From the NCBI GenBank assembly GCA_937950415.1, contig CALFDL010000227.1, positions 46,304 to 110,303 of the forward strand: a DNA stretch of 64,000 nucleotides, written 5' to 3'. Of the stretch, positions 1 to 8,732 are shown piece by piece. Under the pieces are notes generated by a model that was given only the letters and a program-made list of their open reading frames with translations, did no database searches and had not been told where the DNA came from. The translations under genes were made by a program, and so were the position numbers. Position 1 is the first letter of the stretch. Each line of letters starts with the position of its first letter. The stretch is from an uncultured Collinsella sp. GTDB lineage: Bacteria > Actinomycetota > Coriobacteriia > Coriobacteriales > Coriobacteriaceae.

Positions 1-1738
1 CTCCAAAGTCGGCGTTGTTCTCGATGAAACCGTTGCCGTACTTGATCCTCAGCTTGAAGGCCTCGACGAAGAAGTTAGTGTCGCGAACGGGGTATCCCGC
101 GCCGGCATAGGCGTCACGCCAGATCTGATCGCCGCAATTTGCAAGATGGCACCAGCTGCTTAACGTAAAGGCTTCGGGATACTTGTTTTCGGCAAACGGG
201 CTTTCCCTCTCGTCTTTCATCCAGTACCAACGGTACAGGTATTTCACCGAACCGGTGCCGCCCTGATCGTAGGGCGTGCACGACTTTGACGGGTCGATGA
301 CAGAGATCGTCTTGCCGGGCTCGACACGCTCGGCATCGAGCGAGATCGTGCCCTTGAAGAACACTTCCTCGATACGCCACTTGTGCGCTTCATTCGACCA
401 TTCGGAACCGTTATTACCGTCGGAATGTAGCCGGACAATGGTTCCTTCGGCGGTCTTGCCGTCGGCTTGGTCGAAGGCAAAACCGGACGCATCGCTGATA
501 ATGTTGTACCTGCCGTTCTTGTCGACACTCTTTGTGACCCAAAATCGACCGGCGATGGTATTGTCATCCCCGTAGAGCTGGAGCGTTTGAGTGGAAGAAG
601 GAGCAGTGCGGTTTCGGGCGGCTTGCTCTAGATAGCTTCTTCCTCCCGACGCATTGAGCACACGACTGAAACCTTTCACATGGGCCGGGAAGATGGTGAA
701 TGTGATACCGCCTCGTTCGTCCATCGCGCCGAGGCCCATGACGAAATTGCGCTGCGTATAATTCGTTCCGCTTCCGTCCGCACCGTAAAGATGAACGAGC
801 GTGCCGGCGGCTTGTCTTGCGGCATCGACATCCAGACATTGATATCCGCTTTTGACGGAATCCGGAACGATTGCGACGATCTTGCCGAACAGGGACATGT
901 CCTGGTCGAGGGTAATTTTATCGATTTTTGCGTGGATATCACTGCCCATGAAGCTATCAGGGGAACTTGTAAATCCACTAAGAAAAACTCTGTTAGGTGT
1001 AGTCCAGTTATTGACGCCTCCGCACATGACGTTATAGACATAAACTCCAAGGCCGAAATAGGCGTCTTGAAGACCATTGTTCCGCTTATAGAGGTATGTC
1101 GGGGAGTCGTATCCCAAATCGGACCAACCAGTAATACTCCACCAACTTCGATTTCCGCCACCGAGGTTTTCGTTTGAGAAAGCGAAGTATTTATTATCTT
1201 CCCAGTCAGTTTTTTGGCAACTGCCGGCGATTCCAAGATTGCTCACCCAAAAATGGAGATAGTTATCTTTATATTTGGATAACCAGATTCGATGACCGGT
1301 TGAAGTGTTTACATCGCCGCATTTTGCCTGGACGTGAACCTTAAAAATATCATAGAGCTCATCCGTGAAAATCGATTCGACGTATACCCTGAAGGAGAGG
1401 CAAAGCCATTGGCTTGCATCCCAACTATATCCGACCTGCCACCACCAGGTTTTAGATGTAACACCGATATAGTTCCCACCATGATGGACAACAGATCCAT
1501 TTCCTGAACCGAACCAACCTCTTTCGTTCGGAGGATTTCCGCCCGGACAGGTTGCTCCGAACGCTAACTTGGGCATCATGAGCAATGCCAACGCCGCTGC
1601 GCCGGCTTCGAGTACACGGCGGCGGGAGAGTGCCTTATCATCACTTTCAGCAGAATTATCCTGTGGGATGAGTTCCGCATTGACATGGGTGATCTCGTTA
1701 CTTTTTTCCATTGGATCGTTCAGCTCCCTATTCGGCAT
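1..1738 (-). CDS. Tat-exported protein with ricin-B-like repeats (partial, open at left edge)
   Basis: The minus-strand frame starting at ATG 1738 stays open for 579 codons to the window edge, so the C-terminus is missing. Residues 38-60 form a twin-arginine signal (SRRRVLEAG followed by an Ala/Leu-rich core), so folded export by the Tat system is predicted. Residues about 65-290 are Trp/Tyr/Gly-rich with several Cys and look like a secreted beta domain. Residues about 295-460 contain repeats of the ricin-B trefoil kind (CLDVD..., GTLVHLYG, RYNIISDASGFAFD, GTIVRLHSDG, HKWRIEEV), a carbohydrate-binding fold. A Trp-rich part follows. The start overlaps the end of the upstream gene by 11 nt, so the two are probably cotranscribed. 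Probably a cell-surface or secreted glycan-binding protein; the enzymatic part, if any, lies outside the window. Confidence 0.75.
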   Translation of the reverse strand, partial: MPNRELNDPMEKSNEITHVNAELIPQDNSAESDDKALSRRRVLEAGAAALALLMMPKLAFGATCPGGNPPNERGWFGSGNGSVVHHGGNYIGVTSKTWWWQVGYSWDASQWLCLSFRVYVESIFTDELYDIFKVHVQAKCGDVNTSTGHRIWLSKYKDNYLHFWVSNLGIAGSCQKTDWEDNKYFAFSNENLGGGNRSWWSITGWSDLGYDSPTYLYKRNNGLQDAYFGLGVYVYNVMCGGVNNWTTPNRVFLSGFTSSPDSFMGSDIHAKIDKITLDQDMSLFGKIVAIVPDSVKSGYQCLDVDAARQAAGTLVHLYGADGSGTNYTQRNFVMGLGAMDERGGITFTIFPAHVKGFSRVLNASGGRSYLEQAARNRTAPSSTQTLQLYGDDNTIAGRFWVTKSVDKNGRYNIISDASGFAFDQADGKTAEGTIVRLHSDGNNGSEWSNEAHKWRIEEVFFKGTISLDAERVEPGKTISVIDPSKSCTPYDQGGTGSVKYLYRWYWMKDERESPFAENKYPEAFTLSSWCHLANCGDQIWRDAYAGAGYPVRDTNFFVEAFKLRIKYGNGFIENNADFG

Positions 1739-2126
1739 AACCGGTTTCTTCGTAGTTATCTTGAACGCACAATTTTAATGTGTAGAGGGCAAGGCAGATG
1801 GTATCGCAGAGCTGGATTACAACTGGCTCAGTGCTCATATGGGAAGCCGGAAGTAAAAAATAGATAGTTGCGACGATACCAGCCGCAAGTGCAACCTTAT
1901 AGTTATTTTTGCAAAACGCAATGGCTGCGAGGGCGAGAATGATTACTGGAATTGCCGGTTGCAGGACAGACCAGACAGAATGCGAAAGTGCAATGTACCT
2001 GATAGAAGTTACCAAATTGCCTATAGCGTCCGGCACGGGCGCCACGCTCGCCATGACCGCTGCAAACCCAAAAGCGTCCGCTGAGATAGGGATGTCTTTC
2101 ACCCCGTTTTTAATCTTATCTAGCAT
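1728..2126 (-). CDS. small multi-pass membrane protein, unknown function
   Basis: 132 residues with about three hydrophobic segments (roughly residues 18-45, 50-75 and 77-95) and a short hydrophilic tail. I do not recognise the family. It precedes the Tat-exported ricin-like protein and its stop codon overlaps that gene's start by 11 nt, so the two are likely translationally coupled. It may help anchor, immunise against or process the secreted partner, but nothing in the sequence proves this. A plausible -10 element lies about 40 nt upstream. Confidence 0.6.
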   Translation of the reverse strand: MLDKIKNGVKDIPISADAFGFAAVMASVAPVPDAIGNLVTSIRYIALSHSVWSVLQPAIPVIILALAAIAFCKNNYKVALAAGIVATIYFLLPASHMSTEPVVIQLCDTICLALYTLKLCVQDNYEETGYAE

Positions 2127-2166
2127 GAAATTCCCTAACCTACTTGAACATTTATAGTTATCGAAA

Positions 2167-2172
2167 ATTATA
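2167..2172 (-). promoter_or_regulatory. -10 element before the small membrane protein
   Basis: Reads TATAAT on the minus strand, 41 nt before the ATG at 2126. No convincing -35 hexamer is seen at the right distance, so this is a tentative promoter for the two-gene unit behind the Tad terminator. Confidence 0.35.
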
Positions 2173-2228
2173 GCGCGGCAGACTGTAAAAAGTTACCGGT
2201 ATGTCCGGGATTATGGGGAAAAAGGAGA

Positions 2229-2260
2229 GCAGCCGGGGTGCAAATCTGCACCCCGGCTGC
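2229..2260 (-). terminator. intrinsic terminator of the Tad operon
   Basis: Perfect 14-bp stem (GCAGCCGGGGTGCA, loop AATC, complement) 28 nt after the tadC stop codon. On the minus strand it is followed by a T-rich stretch (CCTTTTTCCCC). It separates the Tad operon from the ricin-like gene pair. Confidence 0.85.
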
Positions 2261-2287
2261 TTCACGTCATTAAGCTGATGTCCCCGG

Positions 2288-3199
2288 TTACATGATTTCC
2301 ATGAGCATGCTTGCGGTCGGAATGATGAGCGGGGGAAGGATGAGGACGAGCACGGCGATCAAGAAGAACACCAGCGGGACCGCCATCTTCGTCGAGAGCT
2401 TGTTGATCTGCGCTGTCAGCGCATCGTAACGCGCCTTGCGTGCAAGCTTTGCCTGCGATTCGAGGACACCTGAGATCGAGGTGCCCTTTCTGGTCGCCTC
2501 GATCAACGCCGCGCAGAAATATCCCATGAGCGGTGAATCGCATCGGCGGCGCATATGGTCCAGGGCGTCTACGCGGGACACGCCGAGGTGCGAGATCTCC
2601 ATATCGGTACGCGCGAACTCGTCTGCCAGCGGACCGAGGGCCTTGTTCTCGGCAAGCTGCCTGAATCCACGCTCCACGAGTACGCCGGCTGAGACGGAAA
2701 TGGTGAGCAGTTCAAGTGCCGGTGGCAGATAGCGATCGATCTCTTCGCCGCGCGTCTTTCCCGCATGCGACAGCCAGACTCCGCAGACCGCCCATCCGCC
2801 GACGGCGCCGATGATTCCGACTAGGAGTGCCATCGCGATTCCGTATCCGCCCACGAGGGCGGCACCGGCGAGCATGATGGCGGTGAAGATCGTGATCCCG
2901 AGGGAGATGGCACGCCAGGTCGATGGGGTTATCTTTAACCCTGCCAGGTCGAGCTTGTCCTGCAGTTCTCGGGATTCCGACAGCTTGAGCGGGATGACCT
3001 TTTCGAACGCCTCTCCGGCGCGGTCGATTGCCTCGGCGATCTTCATGCGCTGCGTCGGTTTGGCGTGCATCCCCTTACGGGCGGCGATGGACATCCTGGC
3101 GCGCGCCAGCGGCTTGCGGAAGGGCTCGCCGGCGAGAACATAAGTCATACCGCCGGCAGCACAGGCGAACAGGAGCACGAGGAGATATTGGATATTCAT
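2288..3199 (-). CDS. tadC: TadC-like pilus assembly platform protein
   Basis: 303 residues, an inner-membrane platform protein of the Tad (Flp) pilus, type II secretion F family. An N-terminal membrane helix (residues 3-22), two helices near 95-140, the conserved cytoplasmic T2SF segment (ISVSAGVLVERGF... about 175-265) and a C-terminal helix (about 272-295) follow the usual order. It works with TadB to couple the TadA motor to pilin extraction. It lies 12 nt downstream of tadB with an AGGAG ribosome site and is the last Tad gene before the terminator. Confidence 0.85.
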   Translation of the reverse strand: MNIQYLLVLLFACAAGGMTYVLAGEPFRKPLARARMSIAARKGMHAKPTQRMKIAEAIDRAGEAFEKVIPLKLSESRELQDKLDLAGLKITPSTWRAISLGITIFTAIMLAGAALVGGYGIAMALLVGIIGAVGGWAVCGVWLSHAGKTRGEEIDRYLPPALELLTISVSAGVLVERGFRQLAENKALGPLADEFARTDMEISHLGVSRVDALDHMRRRCDSPLMGYFCAALIEATRKGTSISGVLESQAKLARKARYDALTAQINKLSTKMAVPLVFFLIAVLVLILPPLIIPTASMLMEIM

Positions 3200-3211
3200 T
3201 TCGATTGGCTC

Positions 3212-4117
3212 CTATTCCACGTCGATGTCTGCCATTTTGTAGATGATGACGGAGCCCGTTGCCGCAAATAGCACCACGACGATCAGCACGGGAATGCCGA
3301 GCGGGTCCTGCGTATAGAAATCATATGCCTGCGGAATGCCGACCATGATGATTGCGAACAGGATGAGCAGCATCACGATAAGCGCCTTCATGGATGCGAT
3401 TACAGATGACGTCTCCGACTCGATATGCCGACGGAGCGACAACCGGGCGTCGATGGTGTCTCCGATGCGCTCGAGCGAGTCAGCCAGCGATCCGCCAACC
3501 TCCTTGTGCGAAGCCACGGCGGCCTGCAGTAGGACAAGGTCCTTGCTGCCGGTTCGTTTCGCCATGTCATCGAGCGCGGCGACGATATCGCCATCGATTT
3601 GCATTGCGCCGGCACAGGCCAGGAGCTCGGATTTCAGAGGGTCGTCTGAATTTTCCCCGACAGAGCGCAGGGCTCTTTCAATCGAGGATCCGGCACGCAT
3701 GTTTTCCGCGACCATGGGAAGCGACCGCGCCAATTGCTCATCGAATCGTGCTTTACGGCTCTTTCCGCGGGAACGCACCCACAGCTCGGCAATCAGGGGT
3801 CCGATGAGGGCAAAACCGATTCCGATAAGTCCAAGGGCCATGAATCCGATGAGGGCACCCGCTCCCGCGAGCAAGACGAGGAGGAGAATCCACGTCTTGC
3901 CATTGACTTCGATACCGGCTTCCGCAAGACGCGGAAGGGGCGTGGGAACTTTTTTGTCCTTATCGTCCGACTCGCCGGTTCTAAGGGCAGTCGAATTCCT
4001 CACGCGACGTACATCGCCGGCAGCCGACAGCCCGCAGAACAGGGAATAGAGGCCAACGGTGATGGAAAGCAATAGGAAGAAAACGCTCAGCATCATGATG
4101 ATGACGGCAGGTTCCAT
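3212..4117 (-). CDS. tadB: TadB-like pilus assembly platform protein
   Basis: 301 residues from the ATG at 4117, which overlaps the tadA stop (TAATG), indicating translational coupling. An upstream in-frame start is possible but would lie inside tadA. N-terminal membrane helix (residues 3-30), further helices near 85-115 and 240-290, and a central T2SF domain (SLPMVAENMRAGSSIERALR and the segment following it). It forms the membrane platform with TadC for assembly of the Flp pilus. Length and order tadA-tadB-tadC match Tad loci of Gram-positive bacteria. Confidence 0.85.
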   Translation of the reverse strand: MEPAVIIMMLSVFFLLLSITVGLYSLFCGLSAAGDVRRVRNSTALRTGESDDKDKKVPTPLPRLAEAGIEVNGKTWILLLVLLAGAGALIGFMALGLIGIGFALIGPLIAELWVRSRGKSRKARFDEQLARSLPMVAENMRAGSSIERALRSVGENSDDPLKSELLACAGAMQIDGDIVAALDDMAKRTGSKDLVLLQAAVASHKEVGGSLADSLERIGDTIDARLSLRRHIESETSSVIASMKALIVMLLILFAIIMVGIPQAYDFYTQDPLGIPVLIVVVLFAATGSVIIYKMADIDVE

Positions 4118-5412
4118 TACCAGACACCGCCTTCGAACCAACGGGGGTCGTACTCCGCGTCCGCGTCGAGGATCTTTTCCTTTAGACGCGCCGGCTGGTA
4201 TCCAGTGGCGACATGCCTGCCATTTTCCGGCGAGCCCTCCCAGTGGAACAGTTCGTTGCGGGTCACGTTACCGTCGGAAAAGCCCTCGACGGCTGTGATG
4301 GACTCGATACGGCGGTAGCCGCCCCTCCAGCGCTTCACCTGCACGACGACATCGATCGCGGCACCGATCTGGCGGCGGATCGCCTCCATGGTCATGTTGC
4401 CCTGGCTCTTCAGGATCATGTTCTCGATACGCGTGAATGCACCGGCGCAGTCGTTCGCATGGATCGTCGTGAGCGATCCGTCGTGACCCGTCTGCATGGC
4501 CTGAAGCATCTCGTAAGTCTCATCGTCACGGCACTCGCCGACGACGATACGGTCGGGACGCTCACGGAGTGCGCCGACCAGAAGCTCATGCATCGTAAAC
4601 TCGCCCTTGCCCTCTGAGTTCGGCGGGCAGGCGACGCGGGGGATCACGATGCGCTGCTTCAGCTGCAGTTCTCGCGTATCCTCGATGGTCACGACGCGCT
4701 CGTTATAGCCGATGAAGGCGGAGAGTGCGTTCAGCATCGTGGTCTTACCGGAACCGGTGCCGCCGGAGATGATGAAGTTCGCACGGGCCTTGACGGCCGA
4801 TTTGAGGAACATGTACATAGGCTCGCTCATGGCACCGCGCTCCAGCAGGTCCTCAGCGGTTAGCTTGTCCTTGCTGAATTTACGGATATTGAGCGACCAG
4901 CCGTTGGGGGAGACCTTCGGGTGGGCTGCGTGCACACGGGAGCCGTCGGCAAGGGTGGCGTCCATCTCGGGAAACGAATCGTCGCAGCGGCGGTTCGCCT
5001 CCTCGGCGATACGTCCGATAAGCCGACCGACCTCATCATGCGAGACGAGGTCGATACCGGGGCAATCGACGATCTGGCCGTCCACTTCGGCGCGGGCGAC
5101 CGGCGTGATAAATGTTCCATTCGGCTCGACGCCGACGGGATCGATGAAGATCTCGGCAACCTTGGGATCGTCCTGCAAGGGCTGCAGGGGACCCAGACCG
5201 ATGAAATCGTCAATGGTGCTTTTGATGATGTAGCCGATCCAGTTTTCGTCGGAGATACCGAAATCGGCGCACACTTCATGGGCGACACCGTCGATCTGGG
5301 CCGGAAGCGCCTGACGGTCGATCGAGCCGCCGTCGGCCATGGTCACGCCGAGCAGGTCGCGCATCTCCTGGCGGATACGCTCCTTGATCCTGAGAACGGT
5401 TTCGTCTGCCAT
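4117..5412 (-). CDS. tadA: TadA/CpaF-type secretion ATPase
   Basis: 431 residues, the hexameric motor ATPase of the Tad pilus, in the type II/IV secretion ATPase family. Walker A is SGGTGSGKTT (residues 216-225), the Walker B region RPDRIVVGECRDDET (285-299), and the His box TGHDGSLTTIHAN (308-320). The N-terminal domain has the usual CpaF features (IGLGPLQPLQDDP...). It sits 3 nt after the SAF-domain gene and overlaps tadB by one base, so it is in the middle of one operon. All catalytic motifs are intact. Confidence 0.92.
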   Translation of the reverse strand: MADETVLRIKERIRQEMRDLLGVTMADGGSIDRQALPAQIDGVAHEVCADFGISDENWIGYIIKSTIDDFIGLGPLQPLQDDPKVAEIFIDPVGVEPNGTFITPVARAEVDGQIVDCPGIDLVSHDEVGRLIGRIAEEANRRCDDSFPEMDATLADGSRVHAAHPKVSPNGWSLNIRKFSKDKLTAEDLLERGAMSEPMYMFLKSAVKARANFIISGGTGSGKTTMLNALSAFIGYNERVVTIEDTRELQLKQRIVIPRVACPPNSEGKGEFTMHELLVGALRERPDRIVVGECRDDETYEMLQAMQTGHDGSLTTIHANDCAGAFTRIENMILKSQGNMTMEAIRRQIGAAIDVVVQVKRWRGGYRRIESITAVEGFSDGNVTRNELFHWEGSPENGRHVATGYQPARLKEKILDADAEYDPRWFEGGVW

Positions 5413-5415
5413 GGG

Positions 5416-6924
5416 CTACTCACCGCTCTCGGTGGTATCGGCAGAAGAGGGCAGGGTAAGGGTAAGGCCACCGGCGGTGCGGATCTTACCTGCCTGCTCG
5501 GGCGTGACCTCGAGCGTCACGGTGCTGTATCCGTCAGAGGAGCCGCTACCGGAGCTGAAGTTGCCGTCGAGGGCTGCGATGCGCACGGAGTCGGCGATGA
5601 CGGTGAACCCATCGCCGCCGAGGGAGCCGTCGTTGGGCTGGATCACCTTGACCCTGTCGTTTACGCGGAGCATGCCGCCCATGCCGGACTGGGCATCGAC
5701 GGAGATGGTCACGGCCTCCATGCCGTCCCCGATCGCGGCGGCAAGGGATTCAGGGTTGTCCTTACCGGCAGTCGATGCGTTGGTGAGCTGGGAGCCCTTG
5801 GCGATGTACTGGGTTGCGACGCGACCGACGGGAGTCTTGGAGGAGTCGTCGATATCCTTCTTGGTGATTGCGCCGTCCGCCACTGTGCTGTTCGGGACGG
5901 AGACGAAGGCGAGGTCGCTTGCGGAGATCTCGTCGCCGGCGCGGATGGTCTTCGTGGCTGCGACGACTTCGGTGGTGCCGGAGAACGCTTCTTCGATTCG
6001 GTTGTTGGCGTCGATCTCCGATACGACGGCGACGCCTCCCGCGAGGACGGCGATGACAGCGAGACCGGCGGTGACCTTCTGCAGGCGGGAGACCTTCACG
6101 GCGATCTTCTCCATGCCCGTGAGGCTCGGACCGTTGGGAGACGCGGCGCCGCGGCGGCCGGCTGCCTTCTTTTGGGCTTTCGCTGCCTTGGCTTCTTCTT
6201 TGGCCTTCTGCTTCTCGGCCTTGCGTTCGGCACGGGACGGCTTCGATGGCTTTGCAGGCTTCTCGCGCTTCTTTTTCGGTTCCTGTTCCTCAGCAGGTTC
6301 AGGATCGGTAAAGAAGCTGGAGGATTCCATCTCGTTGACGGGAATGTACTTGTCGGTCTCCTGCGAGGGATTATACGGAAGGGGCGAGGCCTGATGGTAC
6401 GCGGTTTCCGGTTCTGGCTGGGATGCGGTGGCATCCTGTGCCGGAAGCGTGGCGGTCGTGTCGGGTGCCGGCTGGCGATACGGATTCACGGCAGGGGAGG
6501 GCTGGTCGTAGACCGGATGCGGCTCGGATGCCGATGCGGCCGGGACATATGCAGGCGGCTCATAGGGGGCAGGGCGCTGCACTGTAGGTGCCTGAGGGTG
6601 TTGCGGAACCGTCTCTTGCGCCTTCTCGGCAACCGTATCGGGCGTCGGTGTGGCATATGCCGGCATAGCCGGAACCTGCGGCTGATAGCAAGGTGCGGCA
6701 GCCGCGACCGGTGCCGGCTGGACGGGCGGCTGGGACATGCCCGGCTGGCTGGCGGCTTGAGGTGCGGGAGGCTCGGGCTGCAAAGCCTGTGCAGTCTGCG
6801 CGTCCTGCATCGCCTTGTAGGATGCGGCGTGGAGATTCGCGATCAGGGCGGCTGCATCGCCTGCCGAAAGCTCGCCTGAACGGACTTTCGCGAGGATCGC
6901 ATCGGTATCGTTGGTGTCTGGCAT
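5416..6924 (-). CDS. CpaB/RcpC-like SAF-domain pilus protein with long disordered N-terminus
   Basis: 502 residues. The order is: a short helical motif at 8-33 (ILAKVRSGELSA then ALIANL); a Pro/Gln/Ala-rich linker (about 45-205); a Lys/Glu-rich basic coil (215-255); one membrane helix (284-302); and a SAF domain (about 319-385, with KTIRAGDEISASDL) followed by a RcpC-like beta region. Typical CpaB proteins are about half this length; the N-terminal 280 residues are an addition, probably cytoplasmic. The same type of N-terminus is present on VirB4 at 32109-35081. In Tad systems CpaB/RcpC gates or aligns the fibre at the envelope; here, without an outer membrane, a role in the cell wall zone is inferred. 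Confidence 0.8.
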   Translation of the reverse strand: MPDTNDTDAILAKVRSGELSAGDAAALIANLHAASYKAMQDAQTAQALQPEPPAPQAASQPGMSQPPVQPAPVAAAAPCYQPQVPAMPAYATPTPDTVAEKAQETVPQHPQAPTVQRPAPYEPPAYVPAASASEPHPVYDQPSPAVNPYRQPAPDTTATLPAQDATASQPEPETAYHQASPLPYNPSQETDKYIPVNEMESSSFFTDPEPAEEQEPKKKREKPAKPSKPSRAERKAEKQKAKEEAKAAKAQKKAAGRRGAASPNGPSLTGMEKIAVKVSRLQKVTAGLAVIAVLAGGVAVVSEIDANNRIEEAFSGTTEVVAATKTIRAGDEISASDLAFVSVPNSTVADGAITKKDIDDSSKTPVGRVATQYIAKGSQLTNASTAGKDNPESLAAAIGDGMEAVTISVDAQSGMGGMLRVNDRVKVIQPNDGSLGGDGFTVIADSVRIAALDGNFSSGSGSSDGYSTVTLEVTPEQAGKIRTAGGLTLTLPSSADTTESGE

Positions 6925-6979
6925 GGTGTTCCTTTCTCGCTTTCCTGTGTAGAGATGCCGTCAGACACGCGGCATAGCA

Positions 6980-7023
6980 AAAGGATATCAGGCATTGGCA
7001 CGAAGTGTCGCCTGATATCCTTT
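6980..7023 (-). terminator. intra-operon hairpin between pilin-side and motor-side Tad genes
   Basis: Perfect 14-bp stem with left arm AAAGGATATCAGGC and its complement, 16-nt loop that can itself pair (GGCAC/GTGTC). On the minus strand it is followed by TTTTGC. It lies between the TadG-like gene and the SAF gene and could attenuate transcription, giving more pilin than motor, or protect the pilin mRNA from decay. Confidence 0.6.
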
Positions 7024-7044
7024 CATTTTAGCTCATCGGGAAGG

Positions 7045-7647
7045 CTATTTATTGTTCGTTGCCTGGTTGACGGCTGTTTTCATCTCGTCGATCACTTCTT
7101 GCGGAAGCTCTTTCGTGGACGTGTATTCTTCGTATTCGGGGGTGTCCGAACCGGCTTTGAAGGAATACTTTCCGTTACCCGAATCCGCCGGTCTCCATGC
7201 CTTTCCCGCAGTGTAGGGGACGGCATGTGCCGTGACGTGCGCTCCGATGGGGATATTGAAATTTCCGAGCGAATAGGTCGCAAAGTATCCTTTCAAGGAC
7301 GATTTCGTCTGGATGCCCCAGGCCCACGCGCGTTTGCTCTGGGGGACGGCCGAGGAGGGGGCTTCATAGAACCAGACCTCGACTTCGCCGTTGAACCCGT
7401 TGGCACGCAGGGACTTGACGGCCGCGGTCGCGATTGCGAGTCCGGGGTCATCGGAGTTCTTCGCGACAAGGAGGTTCTGCGACGCCATGGTGGCGTCCCT
7501 GGCTGCGGAGCAGTCATTTGTCTGGGAGTTCTGTTGGTCGAGGGCTGCGGAGAGCTCGAATGCGAAACCGAGTGCGATGAGGAGCACGAGCATGATGATG
7601 ACGTTCAGGATGCTGATTGCGCCGGATTCGCTGCGAACGCGCGTCAT
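7045..7647 (-). CDS. TadG-like pseudopilin
   Basis: 200 residues. One N-terminal hydrophobic helix (about 9-32) preceded by a short charged leader (MTRVRSESGAISILNVI), resembling TadE/F/G pseudopilins that enter the Tad fibre or its base. The rest is a soluble extracellular domain rich in Ser, Ala and Tyr. Start overlaps the stop of the preceding TadE-like gene by 4 nt, showing coupling. The family diverges strongly, so the TadG assignment rests on position and topology. Confidence 0.65.
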   Translation of the reverse strand: MTRVRSESGAISILNVIIMLVLLIALGFAFELSAALDQQNSQTNDCSAARDATMASQNLLVAKNSDDPGLAIATAAVKSLRANGFNGEVEVWFYEAPSSAVPQSKRAWAWGIQTKSSLKGYFATYSLGNFNIPIGAHVTAHAVPYTAGKAWRPADSGNGKYSFKAGSDTPEYEEYTSTKELPQEVIDEMKTAVNQATNNK

Positions 7648-8132
7648 CGCGACACCTCCATCTTCTCGGAAACCGGGACCTCCACTTTGATCGTTTTCGA
7701 CATCTTGATACCGTCGAAGCTGCCGACCGAAATCAGGGTCGGGATTTTATAGTCGACGGTCGATTCGAGAAGCGCCGTGGTGCTTGATTTCGAGATGGTC
7801 GTGATACCCGTGGAACCGGAATCGGTGACGGTGGCCTCATCGGACCTGTCCGAATAGGAGACCTTGGAGTTCGTCACGGTGATGTTGTTCTTGACGATAC
7901 CCGGCGTGTTCGATGCGAGTTCATCCTTTACCGCCTGGTTTACGTTTCCGGATGCGATTGCGGCGGAGAAATCGGACTTCATCGCGGCCGACTCGATTGC
8001 GGCGCTCATTGCGGTGCCCTCATATGCTATCAGGCAAACTTGGATAAGGCAGAATGCGAGGACGATGAGCATGGGGAGGACGATGGCGGCCTCGAGGACT
8101 TCCGAGCCTCTTTCAGAATGGGTCCTTACCAC
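7644..8132 (-). CDS. TadE/TadF-like pseudopilin (GTG start)
   Basis: 162 residues. I place the start at GTG 8132, because AAGGAGG lies 9 nt upstream and longer starts would run back through the preceding gene. The N-terminus (HSERGSEVLEAAIVLPMLIV) has the pseudopilin pattern of a Gly followed by a Glu five positions into a long hydrophobic helix (TadE-like pilin domain). The remainder is a Ser/Thr-rich extracellular domain. It overlaps its upstream and downstream neighbours by 7 and 4 nt. Expected to be a minor fibre component matured by the prepilin peptidase at 9081-10112. Confidence 0.7.
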   Translation of the reverse strand: MVRTHSERGSEVLEAAIVLPMLIVLAFCLIQVCLIAYEGTAMSAAIESAAMKSDFSAAIASGNVNQAVKDELASNTPGIVKNNITVTNSKVSYSDRSDEATVTDSGSTGITTISKSSTTALLESTVDYKIPTLISVGSFDGIKMSKTIKVEVPVSEKMEVSR

Positions 8133-8641
8133 GAGGACGCACCTCCTTCCACTGTTGCATCCTTTAACTCCACGGCGTTGGATTCGATCGTCATGCCGCC
8201 TCCGAACCCTCCGGCGGCATAGATTGCATCGCCGAGGACGGTCTGTGGCTGGATGGTCACGGATACGGTCGCGGTGCATTTCCGGGTGGAGACATTCGAC
8301 TCCCTGTCCGTATAGGACGATCCGTTTGAATCGGGAATCCGGTGCGTGTACGCTTCCCTCTCGGCATCCGAGACATCTGTCTTGATCTTCATGTTTTCAG
8401 CGAAAAAAGAGGAGGCGGCATTTGCGGCCGCCTCCTTAGCTGATGAGGCATCGCCGGCGGGGTTTACGGCGAGCTCTCGGGCGGCTGCATGGGCGGCGTT
8501 GTCGACAGCGGTTGTCGCCGCTGAAATCTGGCCGAATTCCATGGCAGCCATGGCAAAAATCAGGAGGAACGGGACACCGAGCGCAAATTCGATGATTGCG
8601 GCGCCCGATTCGGACTCCGGTTTCTTGAAGATGCCTTTCAC
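8126..8641 (-). CDS. TadE-like pseudopilin
   Basis: 171 residues. The N-terminus shows the TadE hallmark: a short basic leader, then SGAAIIEFALGVPFLLIFA, with the conserved Glu in the hydrophobic helix. The outer part contains one Cys and many Ala/Ser residues. Minor pseudopilins of this type help start or tip the Flp fibre. It follows the Flp pilin gene after about 90 nt and overlaps the next pseudopilin gene by 7 nt. Confidence 0.75.
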   Translation of the reverse strand: MKGIFKKPESESGAAIIEFALGVPFLLIFAMAAMEFGQISAATTAVDNAAHAAARELAVNPAGDASSAKEAAANAASSFFAENMKIKTDVSDAEREAYTHRIPDSNGSSYTDRESNVSTRKCTATVSVTIQPQTVLGDAIYAAGGFGGGMTIESNAVELKDATVEGGASSW

Positions 8642-8732
8642 GTCCTGTTCCTCCTTGGTTGCAGAATTCTCGATTCTCGAAACAAATACCTTAGTAGTAT
8701 GGTATTATGCTATCAGAGAGAAAGGAGGTTGA

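Noticed and set aside
676..1236. Long minus-strand frame of 186 codons and a 165-codon plus-strand frame at 680-1177
   Set aside because: Both are shadows of the larger open frame 1738-1, which has a Tat signal, ricin-like repeats and coherent protein composition.
4921..6879. 652-codon plus-strand frame
   Set aside because: Antisense to tadA and the CpaB-like gene; Gly/Arg/Leu low-complexity composition typical of reversed GC-rich coding DNA.
8695..8720. Plus-strand TATGGTATTATGC as a promoter
   Set aside because: No plus-strand gene follows in the Tad operon; probably chance.
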